Below, in pieces: positions 16,291 to 24,733 of a DNA stretch of 64,000 nt. The stretch comes from an uncultured Alphaproteobacteria bacterium (lineage in GTDB: Bacteria; Pseudomonadota; Alphaproteobacteria; Rhodobacterales; Rhodobacteraceae). The notes under the pieces were generated by a model. It was not told the origin of the DNA and ran no database searches. It saw nothing but the letters and a program-made list of their open reading frames with translations. The stretch covers positions 39,742-103,741 of the forward strand of contig CACHMT010000004.1 in NCBI GenBank assembly GCA_902581005.1, given 5' to 3'. Made by a program: the position numbers and the translations under genes. Each line of letters starts with the position of its first letter. The stretch's first letter is position 1.

Positions 16291-16350
16291 TTATAAAATG
16301 AAAAAAATATGCAACAAATTGTTGATGAATTTATGAAAAATTAATGACTT
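16291..16350 (-). pseudogene. Remnant of an acyltransferase N-terminus inside repeat copy B
   Basis: The minus strand reads SLIFHKFINNLLHIF, matching the SLIFHKFINYLLHLL start of the acyltransferase at 15071. The initiating ATG has become AAG and a stop follows after 19 residues. It shows that the duplication once included the 5' end of that gene. Confidence 0.65.
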
Positions 16351-16440
16351 GTACGTAAGAAAGTTCTCAGATTCTATCTATATTTTTTCAATTAATTTAG
16401 ATTGAATGAAAATTATTAACTCAAGTGATGGTTTAAAAAA

Positions 16441-16469
16441 TTTTTATCTGAATGTAATAAATCTTAACA
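16441..16469 (+). promoter_or_regulatory. Degenerate Pho box in repeat copy B
   Basis: TTTTTAT-N4-ATGTAAT-N4-CTTAACA aligns with the copy A box. Spacing is kept, but the middle unit has lost the GTCA core. The -10-like element is GATAAT at 16481, closer to consensus than in copy A. Confidence 0.35.
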
Positions 16470-16492
16470 TTAATAAGATAGATAATACCCAA

Positions 16493-16536
16493 ACAGTCGC
16501 GTGTATTTCCCTTCCCACTGGGCCGTTTTCTTTTTG
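16493..16536 (+). ncRNA. Second, probably decayed copy of the candidate sRNA
   Basis: The stretch CGTGTATTTCCCTTCCCACTGGGCCG aligns with copy A. The first stem is weaker (the AAATACA arm is not kept), the motif reads CCCTTCCC, and the terminator is cut to GGGCCG followed directly by TTTTCTTTTT. It may give no discrete transcript, or a differently ended one. Confidence 0.25.
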
Positions 16537-16671
16537 ATACATTAAAGTAACTTACCATCTGCTGCTCACTCCAAGAACATGCTACATGAGCATCCCATGC
16601 GTCCCATGCGTTGAAAGGCTAGACCAAGCGGTAGCTATAGGTAATGGCAAAATTATGAATTTTACTCAAAA

Positions 16672-16893
16672 TTAATGGACAATATCATCTTGCATTCCTT
16701 TATCGAGTTCGAAGTAGGCCAACTCTTCTGGAAATCTATCTCCATAAAGAAATACATATTCATCTGGGTTTTCTTTTTGAAATTTCGAGTAATAATCGCA
16801 TAAATATTGAAAATACTCCGCCGCAGTACAATACTCTTTGCCTTCATCAAACGGCTCGTTATCTAAAACATTTAACAAAAAATAATTTTTCAT
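16672..16893 (-). CDS. Small acidic protein of unknown function
   Basis: The 73-residue protein starts MKNYFLLNVLDNEPFDEGKE and is rich in Tyr, Phe, Asp and Glu, with one helical-looking YFQYLCDYYSKFQKENPDEYVF stretch. No family is recognised. The track start (ATG 16899) lies too near the GAGG; the ATG at 16893 has GAGG eight bases upstream, which supports this start and the gene being real. No partner gene is evident. Confidence 0.5.
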   Translation of the reverse strand: MKNYFLLNVLDNEPFDEGKEYCTAAEYFQYLCDYYSKFQKENPDEYVFLYGDRFPEELAYFELDKGMQDDIVH

Positions 16894-17282
16894 CAACATT
16901 GCCTCGATTTTTTATAAATTGATTTGGTTGATATCATAAAATTATTACATAAATGCGACTAACTAAAAAAATAACTTAGCAAGTGATTTCAGCAAGCTCG
17001 GTATTTGCAATTATAGAAACGGGGTTTCACGAGAAAGAATATGGCAGATATGATTGTTGGGATATCACAAAAGGTACTAAACAACTATATTGCTGAAAAT
17101 CCACTAAACAAAGAATTTCAACCTTCTGCTTTGTTAAATTATTTAATAGTTATTTCTTGAATTAATGTAATACTTCTTCTGCTATAAACTCTTCCATCTT
17201 TATTAAAGTTTTCACATAGCCCAAGTCGTTTCCCGTTTATTCTGACAATTGTTTAGCATCGCAAAAAAGGTTTTTCAAAGGA
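16894..17282. other. Intergenic stretch, no firm gene
   Basis: About 390 AT-rich bases. A 39-codon plus-strand ORF (17041-17160, MADMIVGISQKVLNNYIAEN...) has no ribosome site and could be a gene fragment. No Pho box, repeat or terminator was noticed. Confidence 0.4.
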
Positions 17283-18056
17283 TTAATTTACCTCTTCGTT
17301 ATGGATGGTATAGTTTTTACCATCCAGTAGGATAATGCCATATCCCGAATTTTCACCTTTGGCATATTCTACTCGATCAGCTTTGAACTTTAGGACCATT
17401 TGCTGATTTATGCTTTTGAACGTGGAGAAATTATATCCTTCGTAAAGACCACACATACTTCGATGTATGTGACCAGATATTAGATGGTTTACATTATTGA
17501 AATTTTTTATAGTTGAAAAAAAATCGTGGGAATTTTTTAGTCTTAGTAAGTCCATAGCCTGCATTCCCGTTGTAAAAGCGGGATGGTGCATAAACAAAAT
17601 TACTTTTTTATGATCCGCTTCTTTAAGTTTTTGACTCAACCAGTCGAGTCTTTTTTCACATAAGTAACCACAGCTTTTGGGTATGTCATTGTGAGGATCT
17701 TTAAGCGTATCTAAGAATATAAAATCAAGATTTTCATAAGCCTCACTACTCTGTAAGAATCCATTATGATCTGGTTGGTAGTATGGAAATACATCGAGGA
17801 AGTTCTTTCGGTTATCGTGATTTCCAAGCATAAATTTTATGGGTCTATTTATTACCGAGACCAAATTTCTTAAGGCACTATATTCTTCAATTTTACCACT
17901 ATCCGCTAAGTCGCCTGTAAAGACTAGCGTATCAAAATCATTATGATTGCCTTGCAAGTGCAGTATAGCTTTCTCAAGTTTTTGAGATGATTTTTTTAAA
18001 CTTGGTTCATCAGCAGAGTTTAAGTGAATATCTGAAAAGACTATGATTTTTTTCAT
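17283..18056 (-). CDS. GpdQ/CpdA-like metallophosphodiesterase next to the C-P lyase cluster
   Basis: The 257-residue calcineurin-like phosphoesterase has ordered metal motifs: FSDIHLN, FTGDLADSG, MLGNHDNR, FMHHPAF and ISGHIHRS. This set matches the class III cyclic nucleotide / glycerophosphodiesterase group (CpdA, GpdQ). It lies downstream of phnM1 on the same strand, 277 bases away. The window has neither PhnP (which opens the ribose 1,2-cyclic phosphate made by C-P lyase) nor UgpQ/GDPD, so this enzyme could supply one of those steps; that is inference. No Pho box was seen directly upstream. Confidence 0.75.
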   Translation of the reverse strand: MKKIIVFSDIHLNSADEPSLKKSSQKLEKAILHLQGNHNDFDTLVFTGDLADSGKIEEYSALRNLVSVINRPIKFMLGNHDNRKNFLDVFPYYQPDHNGFLQSSEAYENLDFIFLDTLKDPHNDIPKSCGYLCEKRLDWLSQKLKEADHKKVILFMHHPAFTTGMQAMDLLRLKNSHDFFSTIKNFNNVNHLISGHIHRSMCGLYEGYNFSTFKSINQQMVLKFKADRVEYAKGENSGYGIILLDGKNYTIHNEEVN

Positions 18057-18333
18057 TTTTAGCTCTCGAAAAATTTATTGGTCTAAACGTCCGCCCCACC
18101 CACGACGTGACTCTATAGCTCTTCTAAAGTTGCATTTTACAAAAGATAGATCCATTGGTCTACGATTTAGTCTGCAGCTTAAATTTATTGTCTAGGCCCT
18201 TTTGAAGAAGTTGGAAAATTGAATTAATGATATCTACTGTCAAATGAAACCCGGTAGTAATATAATTCGAATATGTGACCAGATATGATACTGAAAATAA
18301 CCTATGGTATATCGCAGATACTAAAATCCCTTT

Positions 18334-19500
18334 TCACTGGCGTTCATGAAAGATATGTGGGCTTTGAGTAGAATTAGGAGTCCACACCCTTTGAATTATA
18401 GGAAAATTATTTTTTACATCAAAAAGAAGTAAATCAGCTCGCATACCAATCTTAATCAAACCACGATCATTTAGATTAGCTGCTTTTGCTGGTGTCTCAG
18501 TAACCGCCTTTATTCCCTTTGCAAAATCTCCCAAAATATCTCCAAGTTTTACCGCTCCCATTAGCAGTGAAGAAGGCATATAATCCGATGAAAGAATGTT
18601 ACAGCAACCCATGGAAACAAGGTCCTTAGCCGCGACGTTTCCGGAGTGGGACTCCCCTCTCAGAATGTTTGGTCCTCCCATGATAATATTAATTGATGAT
18701 CGATTTAATACCTTTGAAGCTTCAACAGTTGTTGGAAACTCGGCGATTTTACATCCATTTTCAATTGATGTAATTGCATCATTCTCTGTCGTGTCGTCAT
18801 GACTTGCGAGAATAGCGCCAAGTCTTTTATTCGCACTTAAAGTTGCGGCATGGTTTCTATCTCCCCAAGCCTTTTTTATTTTATAAAGACGTTCAAAATG
18901 ATCTTCCAAATCTTTTGGACTCATAGAGTATTTTCCCTTTAAATACTCTGCCATTTTATCTAAGTCTCTAAATTGCTTTTGGCCCGGAGTATGATCCATT
19001 AAACTAACTATTCCAACTCGGTCTTCTGGGGTAAACTCTTCCAATTCGATTTCCAAAGTTTCAGAACAAACTTCTGCTCTAAGATGCGTAAAATGACTTA
19101 TTTTCAGGCTTTTCTCTGCTCTGAGCTCCTTAATGGTGTCCGTAACTTGCCTAGCATATTTAAGATAGTTACCCCTTTTATCTGACACTATCGAACCAAC
19201 TCGCAATGCGTCAAAAACAGTCGTAATACCAGCACTTTCTAGTTCTCTATCATGTGATAAAATCGCAGCCTTTATTGGCCATTTAACATTTGCTCTTGGT
19301 TGCATATGTCTTTCCAAATTGTCTGTGTGTAGTTCAATCAGGCCTGGTGATAAATAATTTTCATTACAATCGAAAGAACCACGTATAAATCCTTTTCCAG
19401 AGTTAACCTCTTTAATGACCCCATCCGCTACCCTGATGCTTCCGTTTACTACTTCGTTCTCCAGAACGAGACGTGCATTGCTTAAAATAAATTCATGCAT
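18334..19500 (-). CDS. phnM: RPnTP hydrolase PhnM (C-P lyase pathway), copy 1
   Basis: The 388-residue amidohydrolase-fold enzyme removes pyrophosphate from alpha-D-ribose 1-methylphosphonate 5-triphosphate to give the substrate of PhnJ. Visible are GLIELHTDNLERHMQPR (metal-binding HxD and the PhnM signature), LMDHTPGQKQF, LASHDDTT, EFPTT, NILRGESHSGN and LSSDYMP with the metal-ligand Asp. Length is normal. A minus-strand Pho box lies about 66 bases upstream, inside the first codons of the divergent DUF1045 gene. It is closer to canonical E. coli PhnM than the copy at 27619. Confidence 0.92.
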   Translation of the reverse strand: MHEFILSNARLVLENEVVNGSIRVADGVIKEVNSGKGFIRGSFDCNENYLSPGLIELHTDNLERHMQPRANVKWPIKAAILSHDRELESAGITTVFDALRVGSIVSDKRGNYLKYARQVTDTIKELRAEKSLKISHFTHLRAEVCSETLEIELEEFTPEDRVGIVSLMDHTPGQKQFRDLDKMAEYLKGKYSMSPKDLEDHFERLYKIKKAWGDRNHAATLSANKRLGAILASHDDTTENDAITSIENGCKIAEFPTTVEASKVLNRSSINIIMGGPNILRGESHSGNVAAKDLVSMGCCNILSSDYMPSSLLMGAVKLGDILGDFAKGIKAVTETPAKAANLNDRGLIKIGMRADLLLFDVKNNFPIIQRVWTPNSTQSPHIFHERQ

Positions 19501-19565
19501 ATAAATTCATACTCTTGACTTAAAAGTTTCATATAAATATTCCAAATTTTTTGTACTCTGTTATT

Positions 19566-19583
19566 AGGACATTTTTATGACAA
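19566..19583 (-). promoter_or_regulatory. Pho box for phnM1, overlapping the DUF1045 start codon
   Basis: On the minus strand, TTGTCAT-N4-ATGTCCT: one perfect unit and one near match at 11-base spacing. The plus-strand ATG of the DUF1045 gene (19577) lies inside the box. Confidence 0.6.
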
Positions 19584-20269
19584 ATTATTCCAGATACGCA
19601 ATTTATTTTTCTCCCTATCCAGATACATTTCTCGATAAAGTTGGGTCTCAATGGTTAGGCTGGAATCCAAAGAAAGGTAAGATTACCAATCACAAGAAAA
19701 TAAAAAACCCAAAATTTGTTGACTTAAAGTCTATCACGGAAAAAGCAAGGATATATGGCTTGCATGGCACGCTCAAAGCACCATTTGTCCTAAAAGATAA
19801 GTATTCATACAATGATCTCATTAGCGATGTGGAATTAATTTCAAAGCGACATAGTAGGTTTATAATCCAAAATCCAGTCTTGAAAAAGCTTGGCCGATTT
19901 TATGCTTTAGTCCCTGAAAGAAGCCCTAAGGCACTAAAATCTTTAGCAGATGATTGCGTTTTAACTCTAGATAAGTTTAGAGAACCTCCCACATCCACAG
20001 AACTAGAAAAAAGAAGAGCTAGTGGACTTGACTTTGAAGAGGAGGAAAACTTAAAGAAGTGGGGTTATCCATATGTCTTTAATAGATATAAATTTCACAT
20101 TACATTAACCGGAGAAATAAGGTTGGGTGAAGAGAAAAATATTCGAGACACAATAGAATTAAATTTTCAAGAAGTTATCGGATATCCCTTACCTTTTTTA
20201 GATATCTGTCTTTTTGGGCAAAGGGATGATAGGTATTTTTGTGAACTGAAAAGATTTTCGCTGCTTTAA
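19577..20269 (+). CDS. DUF1045 protein of phosphonate operons (2H phosphoesterase fold)
   Basis: The 230-residue protein has two HxT-type motifs of the 2H phosphoesterase superfamily: LHGTLKAPF near residue 59 and FHITLTGEI near residue 177. This is the DUF1045 / Phn_opern_protn family, found almost only with C-P lyase genes and likely acting on a cyclic phosphate or ribose phosphate intermediate; its reaction is not established. The start has TTAGGA eight bases upstream. It diverges from phnM1 and its stop shares the palindrome TTAA with the phnN stop. Confidence 0.88.
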   Translation: MTNYSRYAIYFSPYPDTFLDKVGSQWLGWNPKKGKITNHKKIKNPKFVDLKSITEKARIYGLHGTLKAPFVLKDKYSYNDLISDVELISKRHSRFIIQNPVLKKLGRFYALVPERSPKALKSLADDCVLTLDKFREPPTSTELEKRRASGLDFEEEENLKKWGYPYVFNRYKFHITLTGEIRLGEEKNIRDTIELNFQEVIGYPLPFLDICLFGQRDDRYFCELKRFSLL

Positions 20270-20790
20270 TGCATTACAGATAATAATTGAATAACTGCTT
20301 TATCTAGATCATCCTCATTGTTGATAATAATTGAGCCCGTTGGAATATCAAATTTCGCCCTTTTTAACCTTAGTTGAATATCCTTTGCATTTTCTCTAGC
20401 TCTTTTTTTCAATCTTTCCAGAACGATTTCTTCTTTAGCATCAATGTAAATTATTTTCAACTCTGGAAATTGCTGCTTATATTCCTTAATAGCATGTCTA
20501 GATCCATTGAAAATTACGTTTGTTCCCTTATTAAGGTGATATATAATATCAATAGGTATCCCATAAAAGTTATTATGCGCATACCAATGAATAGCTACTC
20601 TTTTTTCTTTTAATAAAATATCTATTTGAGACTGATCCACTTTAATAAAGTCTTCGTTGTCGACCTCAGCACTTCTAGAAATATATCTTTTAGGAAAATA
20701 TGCATCGACTTTATTCTTAGCAGCATTAAGAATTGAATCTTTCCCCACTCCAGAAGGGCCTACCACTGTAAATAATGTTCCTTTACGCAT
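20266..20790 (-). CDS. phnN: Ribose 1,5-bisphosphate phosphokinase PhnN
   Basis: The 174-residue guanylate-kinase-like protein has the P-loop GPSGVGKDSIL near residue 11. It makes PRPP from ribose 1,5-bisphosphate, the end product of the C-P lyase pathway. SRSAEVDNEDF and IHWYAHNNFYGIP are conserved in PhnN, the latter replacing the GMP-binding region of guanylate kinase. It lies 12 bases behind phnL as the last gene of the phnGHIJKLN operon. Confidence 0.92.
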   Translation of the reverse strand: MRKGTLFTVVGPSGVGKDSILNAAKNKVDAYFPKRYISRSAEVDNEDFIKVDQSQIDILLKEKRVAIHWYAHNNFYGIPIDIIYHLNKGTNVIFNGSRHAIKEYKQQFPELKIIYIDAKEEIVLERLKKRARENAKDIQLRLKRAKFDIPTGSIIINNEDDLDKAVIQLLSVMH

Positions 20791-20802
20791 AATAGATTTC
20801 TC

Positions 20803-21477
20803 TCAGCTTGCTGAAAAGTTGCTTACATCTATTTCTCGATCACACACTTTATCTCTTACTTCTTTGTCATGAAAGATACCAAGTATCGCCGACCCTTTTT
20901 CTTTTTTTTCTGAAATCATATCCATAACAATTCTTTTGTTTTCACGATCGAGGCTTGCCGTCGGCTCATCCAAAAGAAGCAACTTGTAGTCTTTAGAAAA
21001 GCCAATAGCAATATTTACCCTTTGTTGTTCCCCTCCTGAAAAAGTCAGTGGCGAGAGGTGCCATAACTTAGAGCTTAAATTTAGCCTAGACAATAATGTC
21101 TCAGCGATATCCTTCGCTCTGGCGCGACTTTCAAATTGATCAAGAAGAGGTTCCATAACCAAATCTATGGTGCTTACTCTCGGTAAAACTCTTAAAAATT
21201 GACTTACATACCCCATTTTTTGTTTTCTTAATATCGACATTTCAATGGCTTTTAAATCAAGGATATTTTCCTTATCTATATAAATCTTTCCAACTGCACA
21301 TACATAATTACCGTAAATCATTCTCATTAAAGTTGATTTGCCACAACCAGAGTTACCTATCAATGCAACACATTCCCCCGAATTAACATTAAAGCAAGCA
21401 TCTCTAATAACTGAAAATTTCCCTTTGTCTAAGTTCTTTAGATTGAAGGATTTTGCAACATTTTTTACTTCCAACAT
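20803..21477 (-). CDS. phnL: C-P lyase system ABC-type protein PhnL
   Basis: The 224-residue ATPase has Walker A GNSGCGKSTLM, signature FSGGEQQRVNIAIGF, Walker B LLLLDEPTASLD, and the PhnL-typical Q-loop region YVSQFLRVLPRVSTIDLVMEPL. In the C-P lyase complex PhnL binds on the PhnK face and the ATPase pair drives conformational change rather than transport. It lies 2 bases behind phnK. Confidence 0.93.
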   Translation of the reverse strand: MLEVKNVAKSFNLKNLDKGKFSVIRDACFNVNSGECVALIGNSGCGKSTLMRMIYGNYVCAVGKIYIDKENILDLKAIEMSILRKQKMGYVSQFLRVLPRVSTIDLVMEPLLDQFESRARAKDIAETLLSRLNLSSKLWHLSPLTFSGGEQQRVNIAIGFSKDYKLLLLDEPTASLDRENKRIVMDMISEKKEKGSAILGIFHDKEVRDKVCDREIDVSNFSAS

Positions 21478-21479
21478 TT

Positions 21480-22250
21480 TTACACCTTTAGTATTGAGGA
21501 GACAAGTAATTGCGTGTAGGAATGCTGTGGATCATCCAAAACTTGGTCGGTTAATCCAGTTTCAACTATTTTACCATTTTTCATAACAATCAATCTATTT
21601 GCCATGAACCTCGCAACTGCAAGATCATGCGTTACGATTATTACTGACAATCCTAATTCTCTAACCAAAGATCTTATGAGATCAAGTAATCTTGCTTGGA
21701 CAGATACATCAAGCCCACCTGTAGGTTCATCCATAAATATTAGCCTAGGTTTCGTTATAAGATTTTTAGCAATCTGAAGTCTTTGTTGCATTCCACCAGA
21801 AAAAATACTCGGTTTGTCATCCAGTCTGATTGCATCTATTTCAACCTTTTCGATCCATTCGGTGGCTTCAGCCCTAATTTGGGAGTAATTTCTATAACCT
21901 ATTGCCATTAGTCTTTCGCCAATGTTCCCTCCAGCACTCACTGCCATTCTAAGACCATCTCGAGGGTTTTGGTGGACAAAGGCCCACTCGGTTCTCAGTA
22001 GGTTTCTTTTTCTGGGTTCCGGCAAAGACAGTAGATCCAACCAATTATTATCTCTATCCAAATATGTTATATTACCACCATCTGGTACCAAGCTTCCAGA
22101 CAAGCAATTTAGAAGAGTTGATTTGCCAGAGCCAGACTCTCCAACAATTCCAACGACCTCACCAGTATAAAGCTCTATACTTAAGTTGTCGCAAGCATAT
22201 ACACTGCCAAATTTCTTATCTATAGCCTTAGCTTTTAAAATCTGTTCCAT
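21480..22250 (-). CDS. phnK: C-P lyase system ABC-type protein PhnK
   Basis: The 256-residue ATPase resembles oligopeptide-transport ATPases, with Walker A GESGSGKSTLL, Q-loop FVHQNPRDGLRMAVSAGGNIGERLM (diagnostic of PhnK), signature FSGGMQQRLQIAKNL, and Walker B LIFMDEPTGGLDVSVQ. It docks on PhnJ in the core complex. It follows phnJ with 3 bases between. Confidence 0.94.
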   Translation of the reverse strand: MEQILKAKAIDKKFGSVYACDNLSIELYTGEVVGIVGESGSGKSTLLNCLSGSLVPDGGNITYLDRDNNWLDLLSLPEPRKRNLLRTEWAFVHQNPRDGLRMAVSAGGNIGERLMAIGYRNYSQIRAEATEWIEKVEIDAIRLDDKPSIFSGGMQQRLQIAKNLITKPRLIFMDEPTGGLDVSVQARLLDLIRSLVRELGLSVIIVTHDLAVARFMANRLIVMKNGKIVETGLTDQVLDDPQHSYTQLLVSSILKV

Positions 22251-22253
22251 TGT

Positions 22254-23090
22254 TTAACTTTTTCTACTATTGCAGTAATCACTATCTGAACATGAAAACA
22301 TTCTAGTTCCCTTATCATCAATAACTACTTCATCGAGATATGTATTGGTGGCACCACATATTTCACAAGTCTTCTCGGCTCTTGAGGCTTCAAATGGATA
22401 ATCTTCAAAATCAAGACTTATAACCTTAGTATATGGAGGAACTGCGTAAATCCTTTGTTCTCTCCCAGCTCCAAAAAGCTGAATTGCCGGGCAAAAATTC
22501 ATTTTTGGGTTATCAAATTTTGGTGTAGGTGATGGATCCATTATATAACGATCGTTTACTTTTACTGGATAAGCGTATGCTGTCGAAATCTCCCCGTTAA
22601 TAGATATGTCTTCATATAATTTAACATGCATCAAGCCATATTCCTCTAATGCGTGCATAACCCTTGTTTCGGTCTCTCTAGGCTCTAAAAATCTTAAGGG
22701 CTCTGGGATTGGAACTTGATAAACAAGTATTTGATCTTCTGATAAAACTTGTTCGGGAATGCGGTGTCTGGTTTGAATTACAGATGCTTTTCCAGTGTTT
22801 TCAGTAGTTTTTACACCAGCTACTCTTTCAAAAAATTTTCTTATAGAGACTGCGTTGGTTGTGTCATCTGAACCCTGATCTATGACCTTCAATACATCTG
22901 TTTCTTGCAAGCATGCTGCTGTGACCTGAACGCCGCCAGTACCCCAACCATAAGGCATTGGCATTTCCCTACTTGCAAAGGGCACCTGATATCCTGGAAT
23001 GCATATCGCTTTTATTAGAGCCCTTCTTATCATTCTCTTGGTTTGCTCATCAAGGTATGCAAAATTGAAATCCTCTTCTGAGTTACTCAT
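22254..23090 (-). CDS. phnJ: C-P lyase catalytic subunit PhnJ (radical SAM)
   Basis: The protein of about 278 residues splits the C-P bond of ribose 1-phosphonate 5-phosphate to the 1,2-cyclic phosphate plus alkane. The four cysteines for the 4Fe-4S cluster are in the exact CX2CX21CX5C spacing at the C-terminus (CEIC ... CSDSDYC). The radical glycine region MPYGWGTGGVQVTA and IDQGSDDTTNAVSIR match E. coli PhnJ. The track begins at a TTG (23105); the ATG at 23090 has GAGG nine bases upstream and overlaps phnI by 8 bases, so I prefer it. Confidence 0.95.
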   Translation of the reverse strand: MSNSEEDFNFAYLDEQTKRMIRRALIKAICIPGYQVPFASREMPMPYGWGTGGVQVTAACLQETDVLKVIDQGSDDTTNAVSIRKFFERVAGVKTTENTGKASVIQTRHRIPEQVLSEDQILVYQVPIPEPLRFLEPRETETRVMHALEEYGLMHVKLYEDISINGEISTAYAYPVKVNDRYIMDPSPTPKFDNPKMNFCPAIQLFGAGREQRIYAVPPYTKVISLDFEDYPFEASRAEKTCEICGATNTYLDEVVIDDKGTRMFSCSDSDYCNSRKS

Positions 23091-24168
23091 CTTTTTTTGC
23101 CTCAAAAGCTGTCTTTCTTATCTTTCTAATTAGCTCTAGTTCTGCCTGAAAATCGACGTAATGAGGAAGTTTGATATGCTCTACAAAACCAGTCGCTTGA
23201 ATATTATCTCCATGATATAGAACAAACTCTTCATCTTGAGCAGGGGCACCATCGCTAACCTCTCCCAATTCTTTCCAACGTAAAGCGCGATCAACTAAAG
23301 CCATCGATATCGCTTTTCTCTCCGATTGACCAAAAACAAAACCATAGCCTCTAGTGAATTTAGGGGGATGGATCTTCGAGCCCAGAAATTGATTAACCGT
23401 CTCGCATTCTGAGATCTCTATCTCAGCTATCTCTATATTAAACCCTAGCTCTGGGATTTCAAATTCGACAGATATAAGTCCTATTCTTAGCTCACCAACG
23501 AATGGATGATTTCTTCCGAACCCCCTTTGGGTTGAGTATGCCATACCTAATAAAAACCCTTCATCGCTTCGAGTAAGAGCCTGTAGCCGCAATGCTCTAT
23601 TAGCCGGAATTTCCAAAGGCTGTCGAGTGAGATCAGGCGAGTCCGCTTCACTAGATGATGTCTCTTCTGTCTCAATAATTCCTTCATTATTTAGGAACTG
23701 AGTGACGTGTTGGAACATTTGTTCAGTGTCTTTTCCAGGCTCAAATTCATCGATGCTGCCATCAGCTAATAGTTTGAAATCTAAAAGTCGATGAGTGTAA
23801 TCAAAAGTCGGTCCAAGAAGCTGGCCTCCTGGAATGTCCTTAAACGTCGCTGATATTCTTCTTTTAGCAATCATTTTGTCCGTATTTATAGGCTTCCCAA
23901 CTCCAAATCTTGGTAAGGTTGTTCGGTATGCTCTTATTAAAAAAATCGCTTCGATTAAATCTCCTCTAGCTTGCTTTATTGCTAAAGACGCAAGCTCAGG
24001 ATCAAATAGCGAACCTTCAGCCATCACTTTTGCTATTGATAAAGATAATTGAGTCTTTATTTGATCGACACTCAGATCTGTGACTTTTCTGTCTCCTCGA
24101 CGCTCATCCTCCAGCCACCGATGTGCATTATCAATCGCTCTTTCGCCTCCTTTTACCGCTACATACAT
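23083..24168 (-). CDS. phnI: C-P lyase core subunit PhnI (nucleosidase)
   Basis: The 361-residue subunit joins alkylphosphonate to the ribose of ATP or GTP with release of the base, acting with PhnG, PhnH and PhnL. The N-terminal YVAVKGGERAIDNAH and the middle TDKMIAKRRISATFKDIPGGQLLGPTFDY are strongly conserved in PhnI. The end YVDFQAELELIRKIR matches too. It lies one base behind phnH. Confidence 0.95.
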   Translation of the reverse strand: MYVAVKGGERAIDNAHRWLEDERRGDRKVTDLSVDQIKTQLSLSIAKVMAEGSLFDPELASLAIKQARGDLIEAIFLIRAYRTTLPRFGVGKPINTDKMIAKRRISATFKDIPGGQLLGPTFDYTHRLLDFKLLADGSIDEFEPGKDTEQMFQHVTQFLNNEGIIETEETSSSEADSPDLTRQPLEIPANRALRLQALTRSDEGFLLGMAYSTQRGFGRNHPFVGELRIGLISVEFEIPELGFNIEIAEIEISECETVNQFLGSKIHPPKFTRGYGFVFGQSERKAISMALVDRALRWKELGEVSDGAPAQDEEFVLYHGDNIQATGFVEHIKLPHYVDFQAELELIRKIRKTAFEAKKDE

Positions 24169-24169
24169 A

Positions 24170-24733
24170 TTATGTCTCTACAATTGTTGTTCTAGGCAGT
24201 CCCATAACCAAATTTTCTTTTGTCAAAAAAATATCAATTCCTAAAGGAAAACTAATAGCACTTTCTCTTTCAATAATCTTTTCCGGGAGCTCTACATGAA
24301 GCGTCTCTTTAATCCCTGGTCCATTTATAGAAAAACTTTTTACATCATTGCTTGTGTTTTCAATCACAATATTGGCCGACCTGTCAGGATACTCGTCCGT
24401 ACCAATAGGAAATTCGTGAAAAGGTAGTAGTTCCTGTATATGCCCCACTGCGAAATCAACATTTTTATCGCCAGAAATTTTTGCACCGGTATAAAAATTT
24501 ATCCAATCCTCGACATTTTTATTGCGAAAGGTCTCTCCCAAAAAAATCTTAGTATTAAAATCACAAAAAACTAATATAAGCGTTGCACCAGCGATAGATA
24601 GAGGTGTGGGAAGCCCATCAATAACCTGAAAATTCTGAATTTTTCCTGGCATTGCCATCGCTTTCAAAGCCATCCTAAAAGCTCTAGCAGCATCCTTGGA
24701 CTGGTCTTGGAAGAAGGGAAGCGGATTTGTCAT
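24170..24733 (-). CDS. phnH: C-P lyase core subunit PhnH
   Basis: The 187-residue PLP-transferase-like fold subunit has no own known catalysis and is needed for PhnGHI assembly. Family features are the N-terminal AFRMALKAMAMPGKI, FHEFPIGTDEYPDRSANIVIE, and INGPGIKE. Its start overlaps phnG by 4 bases. Confidence 0.92.
   Translation of the reverse strand: MTNPLPFFQDQSKDAARAFRMALKAMAMPGKIQNFQVIDGLPTPLSIAGATLILVFCDFNTKIFLGETFRNKNVEDWINFYTGAKISGDKNVDFAVGHIQELLPFHEFPIGTDEYPDRSANIVIENTSNDVKSFSINGPGIKETLHVELPEKIIERESAISFPLGIDIFLTKENLVMGLPRTTIVET

Larger units (their letters stand above)
16311..16552. repeat. Imperfect direct repeat, copy B
   Basis: Second copy of the element at 15032-15293 in the same orientation, 1.3 kb away. 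It has lost 18 bases that carried the terminator loop and 3' arm. Confidence 0.85.

Noticed and set aside
16662-16850. 62-residue minus-strand ORF of the track
   Set aside because: It is an out-of-frame shadow of the small acidic gene at 16672-16893, which has a good ribosome site.
17041-17160. 39-codon ORF on the plus strand
   Set aside because: No ribosome site, no recognisable product and nothing in its context; reported only within the gap entry.
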